From a virus, in IMG/VR virus record IMGVR_UViG_3300027963_000071, positions 1 through 64,000 of that record: a stretch of DNA of 64,000 nucleotides. One strand, written 5' to 3'. Of this stretch, positions 17,177 through 26,190 are shown in pieces. Under the pieces are notes generated by a model. The model was not told the DNA's origin and made no database searches. It was given only the letters and a program-made list of their open reading frames with translations. The translations under genes and the position numbers were made by a program. Every line of letters begins with the position of its first letter. Position 1 is the stretch's first letter.

Positions 17177-17544
17177 GAAGTTTTTCTTACCAACGTAATG
17201 CTCTTACGTTTGATGCGTTTTACAATGATATCATTTAGGCTTGTACACGGCCCAAATAACACTTTAACGTCTTTTGTGCTGAAATTTCGGATAGCATATC
17301 TATATGGTAGTATTTCTCTAAGTAAGAAAATATTGATAGGAATTTGTCTATTTGACTCCCACCACCATGCTTCCCCGAGCTCTAAAAATCGTGTTTTTTC
17401 TTCATCAGTTTTTATAGCAGTATAGTCGTATAAACTAGTTACCTGAGCATCTTGGTTGATAATTATACCCACATACTCGTGCTCAACATGGTTGATTACA
17501 CTGATGAATGGGAAGTTTTGTTGTAAGTTTTCAGTTATGCGCAT
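17173..17544 (-). CDS. Hypothetical protein, convergent with mini-DnaE gene
   Basis: A 123-residue protein on the minus strand. It has a strand-rich N-terminus (FPFISVINHVEHEYVGIIINQD), a conserved-looking Trp cluster (GEAWWWESNRQIPINIFL) and a basic tail (IIVKRIKRKSITLVRK). No function recognised. A TATAAT lies 8 nt before its ATG with a poor -35, in the gap shared with the divergent structural gene. Confidence 0.65.
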   Translation of the reverse strand: MRITENLQQNFPFISVINHVEHEYVGIIINQDAQVTSLYDYTAIKTDEEKTRFLELGEAWWWESNRQIPINIFLLREILPYRYAIRNFSTKDVKVLFGPCTSLNDIIVKRIKRKSITLVRKTS

Positions 17545-17545
17545 T

Positions 17546-17553
17546 GATAAATA
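17546..17553 (+). promoter_or_regulatory. Late-type promoter octamer
   Basis: GATAAATA, 20 nt before the ATG at 17574, followed by an AAAGG ribosome-binding site at 17558-17562. Confidence 0.55.
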
Positions 17554-17573
17554 TTATAAAGGTCCGCTAATGT

Positions 17574-18419
17574 ATGCAAAGTAATTCAGTGTATTTATAT
17601 CCAAATAAAATTGACGCATATACTAACCCCTTGGATTCCCTAACCGCTGAGAGGTATCGTAGAGTGTATAATCGAAACTTAAAAATCTATCGTAGTGTTG
17701 ATAACCGCATCGACCTACAACTTCGTAATTCTGATCAAAAATCATTAAGCATCAGTAGCTCAGCCGTGATATTTAACATTATTGGTAGAGAGGATAACCA
17801 ATTACTGGTCCAAAAAGAATTTACACTAATTCCTAATGACTCTGCTAGAAAAATCAAAGGTAGAGCATACGTGACCTTAACTGCATCAGACTTAGAAGGA
17901 TTAGAGGAAGGCAGTTACAGTTATAGTATTCTTCAAGAAGAACGAGAAAATTTAGATTCAACAGGATATCAAGTAACATCACGAACACCACTATATGTTG
18001 ACAGTCAATATGGTGTTGTAGGAACTATCGACGTATCTGGTGATGCTTTAGGCAGCGTAATTAACAGTCTAGTTGTGAACAAATTTTCATATGTTAATCC
18101 GTTCACAGCAGGTGAAACAACACCAAAGTACTATATCAGTAGTATTATAGATGCACAACCAACATTAGGAACAGCCCAAAGCGTTCATACATTCCAAATG
18201 TATTTTAACAACTATAGCGGAAGTATATCTATCGAGGGAAGTCTAGATGATCAAGGAGCTTCACCATCTAAATGGACAACAGTACTATCTCCTGTTGATC
18301 TTACAGCTCAAACCAATCCAGTCTATAAAAATATTGTAGGAAAATACAATTGGTTTAGAATCAAGCATATTCCATCCACAATAAACACAGGAACCGTTGA
18401 CAAGATACTTTATAGATAG
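17574..18419 (+). CDS. Virion structural protein, baseplate-upper-protein-like
   Basis: A 281-residue beta-rich protein. Residues 40-130 (LQLRNSDQKSLSISS, then ARAYVTLTASDLEGLEEGSYSYS-type strands) resemble the Ig-like N-terminal domain of phage baseplate upper proteins (BppU type). The C-terminal half has another beta-sandwich pattern (SGSISIEGSLDDQGASPSKW). Lack of cysteines and the Ser/Thr/Tyr-rich composition fit a late structural protein. A late-type octamer precedes it, unlike the neighbouring replication genes. Confidence 0.68.
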   Translation: MQSNSVYLYPNKIDAYTNPLDSLTAERYRRVYNRNLKIYRSVDNRIDLQLRNSDQKSLSISSSAVIFNIIGREDNQLLVQKEFTLIPNDSARKIKGRAYVTLTASDLEGLEEGSYSYSILQEERENLDSTGYQVTSRTPLYVDSQYGVVGTIDVSGDALGSVINSLVVNKFSYVNPFTAGETTPKYYISSIIDAQPTLGTAQSVHTFQMYFNNYSGSISIEGSLDDQGASPSKWTTVLSPVDLTAQTNPVYKNIVGKYNWFRIKHIPSTINTGTVDKILYR

Positions 18420-18431
18420 TATACTTGTTAC

Positions 18432-19442
18432 ATGACTCTTGTAGTTGATAAATTCCGAACACTAATACCAGCACGAGCTAAATCAAGTCCATCGGGCTGG
18501 ACTAGCTTTAATTCTCCCTGTTGTCACCATCGCGGGCATAGCCAAGACACACGAAAACGTGGTGGCTTAAGATTTGATCAAGGTGTTATATTCAATTGTT
18601 TTAACTGCAAATATACTGCAAGTTGGCAACCTGGCCGCCCAATATCAGAGAAATTTAAATCATTATGTAGATGGATGGGAGCCAATGACGATGATATTAA
18701 ATTATTAGTATTTGAAGCACTTAAGACAGAGTCCGAGGACTACGAGCCCGAAGCACAAGTTGCCAAAGTTGAATTTGAAGACAAAGAGTTGCCAGAAGGC
18801 TCGCTGTCTATTAGTGAATGGGTTAACTCTGCTTATCTTCCGGATATCTCGGAAGACATTGGACCTGTAATAGACTATGTCATAAGCCGAGGATATGATC
18901 CGTTCGATGGAAACTTCTATTGGAGTCCTAGCGCCGGATATGAAAATAGAGTGATTATTCCTTTCCGTTACCAACATAGGATAGTAGGCAGTACTGCACG
19001 AAAAGTAGTAGATGGAAGGCCTAAATATCTATCAGATCAACATCCTCATTTTGTTTTCAATACTGATGCACAAAAAGAAAATCAAAAATACATATTTGTA
19101 GTAGAAGGACCGTTTGATGCACTTAGCGTTGGTGGTGTAGCTTTACTAACTAATGATATCGCAGATCAGCAGGCAAGAATCATAAATGGTCTAGGCAGTG
19201 AAATCATTGTAATTCCAGACCAAGACGAGGCTGGATTAAATTTGATTAAAAAAGCCATGCATTATAATTGGAGTGTAGCATTTCCCACGTGGGATGACAA
19301 TGTTAAAGACGTAGCAGACGCAGTTCAAAAATATGGTAAATTATTTGTAATAGTCGATGCTATCAAAACCGCCGTTAGTGGTGATATAAAACTTACTATG
19401 GCTTTACGTAAACTGGAGAACAAACTTGAAAAAAATACTTGA
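18432..19442 (+). CDS. 61: DNA primase, T4 gp61-like (Zn-Toprim)
   Basis: A 336-residue primase. The N-terminal zinc-binding domain uses Cys30/Cys31, His32/His33 and the pair CFNC (56-59). The Toprim domain is visible as FVVEGPFDALSV (catalytic Glu near residue 219) and IPDQDEAG (metal-binding Asp pair near 255). It makes RNA primers for lagging-strand synthesis and works with the gp41-like helicase encoded at 21125. It ends with a basic helical tail that may contact the helicase. Confidence 0.9.
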   Translation: MTLVVDKFRTLIPARAKSSPSGWTSFNSPCCHHRGHSQDTRKRGGLRFDQGVIFNCFNCKYTASWQPGRPISEKFKSLCRWMGANDDDIKLLVFEALKTESEDYEPEAQVAKVEFEDKELPEGSLSISEWVNSAYLPDISEDIGPVIDYVISRGYDPFDGNFYWSPSAGYENRVIIPFRYQHRIVGSTARKVVDGRPKYLSDQHPHFVFNTDAQKENQKYIFVVEGPFDALSVGGVALLTNDIADQQARIINGLGSEIIVIPDQDEAGLNLIKKAMHYNWSVAFPTWDDNVKDVADAVQKYGKLFVIVDAIKTAVSGDIKLTMALRKLENKLEKNT

Positions 19443-19539
19443 TTTTATTCTGTACCCTTACAGAAAATACAAAGAAAATAAAGAATGGAAAAAGCGTTTA
19501 GCAGAACTCCGCAAACGCGATCCGTTCATTTACAAATGA
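19426..19539 (+). CDS. 37-residue basic protein (DPFIYK tail)
   Basis: A small frame starting at TTG inside the primase end and stopping at the TGA overlapping the next ATG. It encodes MKKILDFILYPYRKYKE followed by a very basic helix and a terminal RDPFIYK. Short proteins of similar size and ending occur in T4-like phages of marine bacteria as far as I recall. The overlap structure at both ends supports translation. Function unknown. Confidence 0.6.
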   Translation: MKKILDFILYPYRKYKENKEWKKRLAELRKRDPFIYK

Positions 19540-20504
19540 TTACCTGGGGGATAAACGCTCTTAATCACGATGCTAGTATTGCCGTTGTGATTGACGGACA
19601 GTTAAAATTTTGGGAACGTAGCAGCAAATATTCTGGTATTCCGGGTGATGATAAAATACATTCTGGATTGTTCAGTGATGCAATTAATGCCAGTGGTTAT
19701 CGTGGGCCGGACAATATTGTTTGGTACGAGCGTCCTTGGTTAAAGAAACTTAGACAATTCCGTGCCGGGCAGTATCATTGGGCATTTGATATGGATGAAC
19801 TGCCTAGTCGATATTTAAAATCAATTGCATTAGGTTATCCGAGAATATCGTATATGCCTCATCATCTAAGTCATGCAGCCGCAGGATTTTTAACATCTCC
19901 ATTTGATGAAGCCGCAGTTGTAGTATTAGATGCTATGGGCGAATGGGAGTCTGCAAGCATATGGCACGGTAAAGGCACAGACTTAAAAAAAGTGTGGAGC
20001 CGTAGTTATCCTACTAGTTTAGGATTGTTCTATTCAGCATTCACAGATTTAATAGGGTTGAAACCGTTGGGCGAGGAGCATATTCTTCAACAGTACAGTA
20101 GCAAAGGGAATTACCACCGCTATCGTATTGAAGTTGAAAGTTATTGGAATTCAAATTGGACATTATCTGAAAATTTACACAAAGGTGTACGCTCGTGGAA
20201 GGATCCTATTGTCACTGATCAAGATAGATATGACATTGCGGCCGCAGTACAATACGTATTTGAAAACCAAGCAATGCAGGTAATGAACACTGCTAAACAT
20301 CTAACAGGTAGTGAGAATTTAGTTTATATGGGGGGATGTGCTATGAATAGCAAATTCAATCAAGAATTAGACTCTAGTTGGAATGGCATTTGGAGTTTGC
20401 CTATACCCGGTGATGCCAGCAGTACTATTGGTGCAGCATTATACTATCAAAAGAAAAGAATTAAGTGGCGTGGGCCTCTTGCAAATTATGTCAAGATCAA
20501 GTAA
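19536..20504 (+). CDS. Truncated carbamoyltransferase (NodU/CmcH type)
   Basis: A 322-residue protein. The ATG at 19536 overlaps the stop of the small basic protein (ATGA) and gives the expected first strand MITWGINALNHDASIAVV. The Kae1-like metal motif is YMPHHLSHAAAGF (His109, His110, His113) followed by VVVLDAMGEWES. Full-length family members are about 550-600 residues, with a C-terminal YrdC-like domain that forms the carbamoyl-adenylate. That domain is absent here, so the phage form may use a partner or a different donor. It could modify a sugar made by the glycan block. Confidence 0.82.
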   Translation: MITWGINALNHDASIAVVIDGQLKFWERSSKYSGIPGDDKIHSGLFSDAINASGYRGPDNIVWYERPWLKKLRQFRAGQYHWAFDMDELPSRYLKSIALGYPRISYMPHHLSHAAAGFLTSPFDEAAVVVLDAMGEWESASIWHGKGTDLKKVWSRSYPTSLGLFYSAFTDLIGLKPLGEEHILQQYSSKGNYHRYRIEVESYWNSNWTLSENLHKGVRSWKDPIVTDQDRYDIAAAVQYVFENQAMQVMNTAKHLTGSENLVYMGGCAMNSKFNQELDSSWNGIWSLPIPGDASSTIGAALYYQKKRIKWRGPLANYVKIK

Positions 20505-20513
20505 AATATAAGT

Positions 20514-21128
20514 ATGTTCACTGAAAAGAAATATGTTTGCGGAAATCAATGGCTCATAGATACAGAGTATCCTGCCTATGAAGAATTGTTACCATTTTTA
20601 AATATTGAAGACAAGTACGAATACAGTCGAGAAACCACTGCATTTGGTGCAAGGCAATTTCCATTATGGACCGATCAAGATTTGGCAATGGTTTACAAAT
20701 CTAAAGAACATCGTGATTTTACTCCACTGGATGGTTGGGATAAAGTGCTTGAAAAAACAGTAGCATGGACACAGGCCAAAGTATTACAGTATAGATTTTT
20801 TCATAAACTACAACCTGCTATTTCTTGGTATATAACCTACGAAGAAGGCGGATGGCAAGGTATGCATACACATGATGAAAATTCAATTACACAAATCATT
20901 TACCTCGATCCAACACCACACGTTACTCCGGACTCGCCAGCAAAGGCTGCTGGGTATGGTGCTATGTATGCTATGATGGCAAGTAAAGACAAACACAAAT
21001 ATGTAACAGTAAACGGATTTCCGGGTAGATGTATAATAATGCCAGGCAATATATATCACGGGGTATATCCGGTAAAATCCGTTCCAAGAAGGACAGTAGT
21101 CATAGACTACATATATAAAAGACAATGA
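20514..21128 (+). CDS. 2OG-Fe(II) oxygenase-like protein
   Basis: A 204-residue jelly-roll protein. A likely iron-binding His-x-His-Asp motif is in GGWQGMHTHDENSITQIIYL, and the distal His/Arg in IIMPGNIYHGVYPVKSVPRR, the arrangement of 2-oxoglutarate-dependent dioxygenases. It is the first of five such proteins in the window. Its ATG overlaps a TATAAGTA sequence and has no Shine-Dalgarno; its stop overlaps the helicase start. Substrate unknown. Confidence 0.65.
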   Translation: MFTEKKYVCGNQWLIDTEYPAYEELLPFLNIEDKYEYSRETTAFGARQFPLWTDQDLAMVYKSKEHRDFTPLDGWDKVLEKTVAWTQAKVLQYRFFHKLQPAISWYITYEEGGWQGMHTHDENSITQIIYLDPTPHVTPDSPAKAAGYGAMYAMMASKDKHKYVTVNGFPGRCIIMPGNIYHGVYPVKSVPRRTVVIDYIYKRQ

Positions 21129-22540
21129 TAAAAACATACGATTACGAAGTACAGAAATTATATCTTGAGATAATGCTGTCAGATGCCGAAACATTTGTAC
21201 GCTGTCAAGGTATTTTTGATCACAGCCTGTTTGATCGCAAACTGCAAGATGCGGCAGAGTTTATGAATGCTTATGCTAAAGAGTATAATGTATTACCGGA
21301 CTACAATATGGTTAATGCAACTTGCAGAACAGAGTTTGTAAAACCAGAAGACCTCAAAGATGGACATATGGATTGGTTCATGGATGAGTTTGAAAAGTTT
21401 ACACAACATAAAGCTCTTGAACGTGCAATCATACAATCAGCAGATTTATTAGAAAAGCATGACTACGGTGCAGTAGAAGTGTTAATCAAAGAAGCGGTGC
21501 AAATTGGCCTTGCTCGCGATATGGGCACTGACTATTTTGCTGATCCTCGTGGACGACTGTTGGGAATTAAAGATAAGAATGGACAGGTAAGCACAGGGTG
21601 GCCAAGTATGGATCGTAGACTATTTGGAGGAATGAATCGTGGAGAGCTTAATATTTTTGCAGGTGGTTCCGGAGCAGGTAAATCTTTATTTCTTGCTAAC
21701 TTGGGAGTCAATTGGGCATTGCAAGGACTTAATGTTGTTTATCTAACATTAGAACTTTCAGAAGCATTGGTTAGTATGCGTATTGATGCAATGCTCACAG
21801 GAGTTGCAACTAAAGACATTTTTAAAGATCTAGACGACATCGAAATGAAAGTCAAGATGATTGGCAAGAAGGCTGGTATGTTACAGGTCAAGTATATGCC
21901 TAGTGGTAAGACTGCCAACGATATCCGTGCATATTTGAAAGAGTATGAAATCAAAGTAGGCAAGAAAGTAGACGTGTTGCTAGTTGACTATTTGGACTTG
22001 TTGATGCCAGTTAGCAAGAAGATTAGTCCAGCGGACTTGTTTATCAAAGACAAGTATGTGTCAGAAGAACTGCGTAATCTAGCAGTGGAAAAGAACTGTG
22101 TGTTTGTAACTGCGGCACAATTGAACCGTGGTGCTGTTGAAGAAGTAGAGTTTGATCACAGTCACATTTCAGGTGGATTGAGTAAGATTCAAACAGCAGA
22201 CAACGTGTTTGGTATCTTTACAAGTCGTGCTATGCGTGAGCGTGGACGTTATCAAATCCAGTTAATGAAGACACGTAGTTCAAGCGGTGTTGGCATGAAG
22301 ATTGATCTAGAGTTTAATCTAGAATCATTAAAGATTAGCGATCTTCCAGAAGACGAGCAAGAGAATAGCGGAGCAACAAGCCGTGGTGCTAGTTCAATCA
22401 TCGACAGTATCAAACGAAAAACAGAGGTAGCACAGCGTGAAGAACCAACAGAAGGTGTACCTGTAGGAAAAGTTCGAGCACACGTCGAATCGACAAAATT
22501 AAGAGAAATCTTAAACAGTATGGGCGGCGATGAAGAATAA
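21125..22540 (+). CDS. 41: Replicative DNA helicase, gp41/DnaB-like
   Basis: A 471-residue RecA-fold hexameric helicase. The Walker A is AGGSGAGKS (179-187), Walker B is VDVLLVDYLDLL near 287, and a DnaB-like SHISGGLSKIQTAD near 340 precedes an arginine-containing segment. The N-terminal 140 residues form the helical primase-interaction domain. It unwinds DNA ahead of the fork and partners the gp61-like primase 1.7 kb upstream. Start overlaps the previous stop (ATGATA). Confidence 0.93.
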   Translation: MIKTYDYEVQKLYLEIMLSDAETFVRCQGIFDHSLFDRKLQDAAEFMNAYAKEYNVLPDYNMVNATCRTEFVKPEDLKDGHMDWFMDEFEKFTQHKALERAIIQSADLLEKHDYGAVEVLIKEAVQIGLARDMGTDYFADPRGRLLGIKDKNGQVSTGWPSMDRRLFGGMNRGELNIFAGGSGAGKSLFLANLGVNWALQGLNVVYLTLELSEALVSMRIDAMLTGVATKDIFKDLDDIEMKVKMIGKKAGMLQVKYMPSGKTANDIRAYLKEYEIKVGKKVDVLLVDYLDLLMPVSKKISPADLFIKDKYVSEELRNLAVEKNCVFVTAAQLNRGAVEEVEFDHSHISGGLSKIQTADNVFGIFTSRAMRERGRYQIQLMKTRSSSGVGMKIDLEFNLESLKISDLPEDEQENSGATSRGASSIIDSIKRKTEVAQREEPTEGVPVGKVRAHVESTKLREILNSMGGDEE

Positions 22541-22766
22541 AGTAGTTGAGCTGTTAAAGTGGTTGCCCGAAGAAAGCGAATACATCGAAATAAATTGGCC
22601 CAAAGTACACAAAACCATAGGGTTAGAACACACCAACTGGTTAATAAATCAACCCAAAGAAAAGTGTCAGCTAGTGCTGTTACGTAACGACATGTATTGT
22701 CGCCTGGCTGCAGAATTTTATGATAAAGAGACTTTAATCAATTATCATTTAATGTGGGCTAAATAA
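22530..22766 (+). CDS. Small hypothetical protein
   Basis: A 78-residue protein with its ATG 11 nt before the helicase stop. It is Trp/Leu-rich (ELLKWLPEESEYIEINWPKVH) and ends in YHLMWAK. There are no Cys pairs or membrane segments. No function recognised; co-expression with the helicase suggests a replication accessory. Confidence 0.65.
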   Translation: MKNKVVELLKWLPEESEYIEINWPKVHKTIGLEHTNWLINQPKEKCQLVLLRNDMYCRLAAEFYDKETLINYHLMWAK

Positions 22767-22769
22767 TGG

Positions 22770-23165
22770 ATGCGAGCAAAAGAGTTTATCAACGAAAATT
22801 GGACTGGCAAAAGCCACGGAAAACCCGGAAAAGTACGTAGTCGTCAAGCGGCTGCAATGCCAGGGGCATTTGTTCAACGACAGCTAAGAAATACCGATAC
22901 TTACATGCAGTATCGATACGCTATTGCGGTAGCAGCAGCTCGTGCCAATAGAGATCACGGCGTTCCGTTTGAACAAGAATCAGCCTGGGCTGAAAACCTA
23001 GCACAGGTAATGTATGCCCCCGAAGACGAAGAAACCATTATGTTAGCTTCTAAATTAATGGGGGTTACTCCATCGAGAATCACAGACAACGCCAGTAGAG
23101 AACCCGACTCTACAAACAGAGCAAGCCCTGTAGCAAAATCAAAAAGAAACAAATACGGAGTGTAA
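22770..23165 (+). CDS. Hypothetical protein with possible capsid-targeting N-terminus
   Basis: A 131-residue protein starting MRAKEFINEN. That opening resembles the N-terminal capsid-targeting peptide of T4 internal proteins (MKTYQEFIAE), which the prohead protease cuts after (L/I)xE. Next come a basic region (GKSHGKPGKVRSRQAAAMPG) and a helical core (YRYAIAVAAARANRDHGVPF), then a basic C-terminus ending KSKRNKYGV. Basic composition would suit packaging with DNA. Function unknown. Confidence 0.7.
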   Translation: MRAKEFINENWTGKSHGKPGKVRSRQAAAMPGAFVQRQLRNTDTYMQYRYAIAVAAARANRDHGVPFEQESAWAENLAQVMYAPEDEETIMLASKLMGVTPSRITDNASREPDSTNRASPVAKSKRNKYGV

Positions 23166-23166
23166 T

Positions 23167-23874
23167 GTGAAGTTACGTGAGTTTACAGAAACACCCCTAG
23201 TCACAGTCAATCGTAGATTAAATCCTAAGATTTGGAATGGTGATTCACTAGATCCAGAAGTAAGACAAAAACTCAAAGAAATTGCCGATGCATTTCAAGA
23301 GTTCATCGGTGTTGATTTAAACATCGTTGATTACACAATCACAGGGTCTAATGCCAACTATACTTGGACCAGCCATTCGGATCTAGATCTTCACATTATT
23401 GTTGCAGGACTACCAAGTGACGAAGCTCGCGAACTGTTCAATGCCAAAAAGGCACTCTGGGGTGAGCAACATAACATCACAGTAAAAGGCCTTCCAGTTG
23501 AGTGTTATGTACAAGGCGAAGATGAACCGCATCATTCAACAGGTGTGTATTCTATAGTAGATGATGCTTGGGTTTCAGAACCTAAAAAAATCAAACCAAA
23601 GATTAATGATTCAGCAGTCAATGCTAAAAAAGAATCTGCCATTCACGATATTGAAACAGCATTTTTATCTAACGATCTCAATAAGTTGCGCTCAGTAAAA
23701 GAGAAAATAACCAACATGAGAAAAGCTGGATTAGAACGTGCAGGTGAATGGAGTGTTGAGAATCTTGTATTCAAAATTCTGCGCAATCTAGGATTGATAG
23801 ATAAGATTACAGAAAAGATCCGTGAACTAGAAGATCAAGAACTTAGCCTAGAGCAGGCTAATGCTATCGATTAA
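23167..23874 (+). CDS. Nucleotidyltransferase-fold protein with possible capsid-targeting N-terminus
   Basis: A 235-residue protein starting at GTG (an in-frame ATG 2 nt earlier hits a stop). Residues 1-8 (MKLREFTE) resemble a capsid-targeting peptide. The catalytic motif of the pol beta-type nucleotidyltransferases is visible: ITGSNANYTWTSHSDLDLHII, i.e. GS followed by DLDLH, near residues 58-78. Such enzymes transfer nucleotides to proteins, RNA or antibiotics. The C-terminus is helical. If it is packaged and injected, it could modify a host target early, as T4 Alt does. That link is an inference. Confidence 0.75.
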   Translation: MKLREFTETPLVTVNRRLNPKIWNGDSLDPEVRQKLKEIADAFQEFIGVDLNIVDYTITGSNANYTWTSHSDLDLHIIVAGLPSDEARELFNAKKALWGEQHNITVKGLPVECYVQGEDEPHHSTGVYSIVDDAWVSEPKKIKPKINDSAVNAKKESAIHDIETAFLSNDLNKLRSVKEKITNMRKAGLERAGEWSVENLVFKILRNLGLIDKITEKIRELEDQELSLEQANAID

Positions 23875-24452
23875 TGTTTTTTATTGACTAGATAAGTTGA
23901 ATTAAAACTTACAGTAATTCTAGAGTCAGTTTTATTATTCACAGTGTCGTGTTCTAACCAACTGGGAAATATCACCATCATTCCTGTTACACAAGGAAAT
24001 TCAAACCACATTTGATTTAGCGGGCTGTCTCTTTCGATGTGTTCAAACATACGTAGATGATTCAACGGATTGTACAATCTCAACGGAACACTACCGGGAT
24101 CTGCGTGTAGATATAATGCTCCTGAAACCACACTACATTCATGACGGTGTCTTTCAACTCGATGCCCTTGTCCTATCTTATTAAACCAAGAATTTGAAAT
24201 CGCCACTGGCTCTAATCCTAGTTCACCTGTATATTGATCAACAGCACCCTGTATTCTACTGCGAATGCCTTTTAATAGCATGTTGTCTAGCAATCGTCCG
24301 TGTCCGTGAACATAACTGCTTTCTGCACCGCTGACTAGTCCATGTGGTGCTGTCTTTTGTCGTTCACATATATCTCGCAACAATTGAAATTCTGGATCTT
24401 GTGAAAAGTCATGTTGAAAAACCAGTGTGGGAAATAATGAAATTCTGTTCAT
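23871..24452 (-). CDS. 2OG-Fe(II) oxygenase superfamily protein
   Basis: A 193-residue putative 2OG-Fe(II) oxygenase. The motif SNSWFNKIGQGHRVERHRHE supplies the HxH-type metal site, SGALYLHADPGSVPLRLYNP is the beta strand block, and MVIFPSWLEHDTVNNK with RITVSFN supplies the distal His and Arg. This group is common in phages and often has no known substrate. The stop overlaps the plus-strand nucleotidyltransferase gene by 4 nt; the start overlaps the SGNH-like gene stop. Confidence 0.8.
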   Translation of the reverse strand: MNRISLFPTLVFQHDFSQDPEFQLLRDICERQKTAPHGLVSGAESSYVHGHGRLLDNMLLKGIRSRIQGAVDQYTGELGLEPVAISNSWFNKIGQGHRVERHRHECSVVSGALYLHADPGSVPLRLYNPLNHLRMFEHIERDSPLNQMWFEFPCVTGMMVIFPSWLEHDTVNNKTDSRITVSFNSTYLVNKKH

Positions 24453-25285
24453 ATAAGATTTACTCGTTTACTCCAAGGCATAACTGTTTTACGTCCTTGT
24501 GCTTTAATTTTTCTATTGTATTCGCAGACTTCAGCGCATAATTCTCTAGCACAAAATTCTAAATCGTCTAGGGTATTTTCTTTTAATAGTCCTGCAACAA
24601 ATCCTGTGGTTAAATCCAATTGACTGTCGTTGGTTAATGCAGCCACAACTTTGTCTGCCATAATCTTATGATTGGTTAGACATAGATGATTGTATCGTGC
24701 ATCAATGCCGCCAGGCCAAAAACTTTGATCATGTTTATCAAGATCACGAGGATCAAACTCAATGGCCTGTGTGTCGTCCATGAGAATTCCTTTGGCCCAA
24801 TTGAGTTCTGAAAAATGTTCTCCCTGTGCAACATCTTGATCAAAACATTTTATCATCAATGGACGTTTTAGACCTTTCTTTAACACTTGATAGGCAATGT
24901 AACTCAAGCGATTATTAACATGTACGATATCTAAACTAGGACGTTGGATATATCGTATGTAATGTTCGATGGCCTTGCTCTGTTCTCGACTGCACCAGCG
25001 ATCTAGATCAATAACATACGGATGGCTTAGTCTTGGCTGTTCTTCAAAGAACCAAAATCTACTGGGGTGTGTTAATGCCACTATGACATAGTCATCTTCG
25101 GAGATTTCACTGTCTAACCAAGTCTGTAGTTTTTGCCAGCACCAATCTTGCGCAGTTCCCATTTCTGACGGGTTGATCAACTCTAGGCCCATCTGTTCAG
25201 CAACCATCATAGGCCATACTGCTGTAGGATCATTGGGTTTAGGAGGTGCTACAAAACTGTCACCTATAACATACAGTCGTGCCAT
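24449..25285 (-). CDS. SGNH-hydrolase-like protein, tandem copy 1
   Basis: A 278-residue protein. I use the ATG at 25285 (TGATG overlap) rather than the GTG one codon before. The N-terminal VIGDSF is the GDS block of SGNH/GDSL hydrolases with the nucleophile Ser. DIVALTHPSRFWF-like and RYNHLCLTNHKIMADKV segments are conserved with the two upstream paralogues; the latter could hold the catalytic His. Family members are esterases or acyltransferases of sugars and lipids. About 30 percent of positions are visibly shared with the next gene. Confidence 0.72.
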   Translation of the reverse strand: MARLYVIGDSFVAPPKPNDPTAVWPMMVAEQMGLELINPSEMGTAQDWCWQKLQTWLDSEISEDDYVIVALTHPSRFWFFEEQPRLSHPYVIDLDRWCSREQSKAIEHYIRYIQRPSLDIVHVNNRLSYIAYQVLKKGLKRPLMIKCFDQDVAQGEHFSELNWAKGILMDDTQAIEFDPRDLDKHDQSFWPGGIDARYNHLCLTNHKIMADKVVAALTNDSQLDLTTGFVAGLLKENTLDDLEFCARELCAEVCEYNRKIKAQGRKTVMPWSKRVNLI

Positions 25286-26190
25286 CACGGATTCCTTATG
25301 CTCTTGTTTGGAGTTATTCCAGCACGTTTAAGCCAAGGCAATATGGGTTTGTAATATGGTTTTTTCAACTGTGTAGTTCTGTACTTCAGTGCGCTCATAT
25401 CCAACTGCTGTTGACAAAATTCTAGATCGTTGACAGCATCATCAGTTAACAGTCCACGATGAAATCCATCAGTGATGTTCAACTGGGTTTGATGGAATAG
25501 GCTGGCAGACACACGATCACTTAGAATCTCATGATTGCTTAGACACATGTGATTATACCGACAGTCGATGCCCTGCCAATAGCCATTGTTTTCTTCACGT
25601 ACTGGATCGGCAAATTCCCAATACTGTATATCTTCAAATAGACTGCCCTGGCTTATCAGCAGTTCATCAGACTGTTCAAACTCTAACAGCAACTGATCAA
25701 AACCTTTGATGACCAAAGGTTTTCGCAGACCCTGTTTTAAAACCTGATAACTGAGCCAACCCATTCTGTTGTTCAAGTGTATGGCATCTAGACTGGGTCG
25801 TTGTATGTGCTTGATGAACAGCTCTATGGCACGACATTCTTCCGGACTGCAATATCTGTCCAAGTCTATGATGTTGCTGTTTGACATACCAGGATCGCGT
25901 TCTAAGTACCAAAACCTACTGGCATGTGTAAGAGCCACGATGAGATAGTCTTGGTCAGTGATAACTCCGTCGGCGATCCAGGCCTGTAGTGTCTGCCACA
26001 TGTAGTCTTGGCTAACACCCATCATTGAACTGTTGACCAATAGCACAGGCTCTTGATGCAGAGCTGCTAACTTTTGAGCAGTGGCTCGAGTCCAGGTCAT
26101 CGTAGTATCTGACGACATGGGGCTTACAGAAAAACTGTCGCCAATTACAAATAGTTTTCTAGATTCTGGTAATGATAATCTGTCGGTCAT
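25285..26190 (-). CDS. SGNH-hydrolase-like protein, tandem copy 2
   Basis: A 301-residue paralogue starting at the ATG at 26190, which overlaps the upstream stop (ATGA). FVIGDSFSVSP carries the putative Ser nucleophile. LIVALTHASRFWYLERDP, IIDLDRYCSPEECRAIELFIKHIQRPSLD and CRYNHMCLSNHEILSDRV align in order with the flanking copies. The shared IDLDRxC and IQRPSLDxxHxNNR segments are specific to this phage family and set it apart from ordinary GDSL lipases. Confidence 0.72.
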   Translation of the reverse strand: MTDRLSLPESRKLFVIGDSFSVSPMSSDTTMTWTRATAQKLAALHQEPVLLVNSSMMGVSQDYMWQTLQAWIADGVITDQDYLIVALTHASRFWYLERDPGMSNSNIIDLDRYCSPEECRAIELFIKHIQRPSLDAIHLNNRMGWLSYQVLKQGLRKPLVIKGFDQLLLEFEQSDELLISQGSLFEDIQYWEFADPVREENNGYWQGIDCRYNHMCLSNHEILSDRVSASLFHQTQLNITDGFHRGLLTDDAVNDLEFCQQQLDMSALKYRTTQLKKPYYKPILPWLKRAGITPNKSIRNP

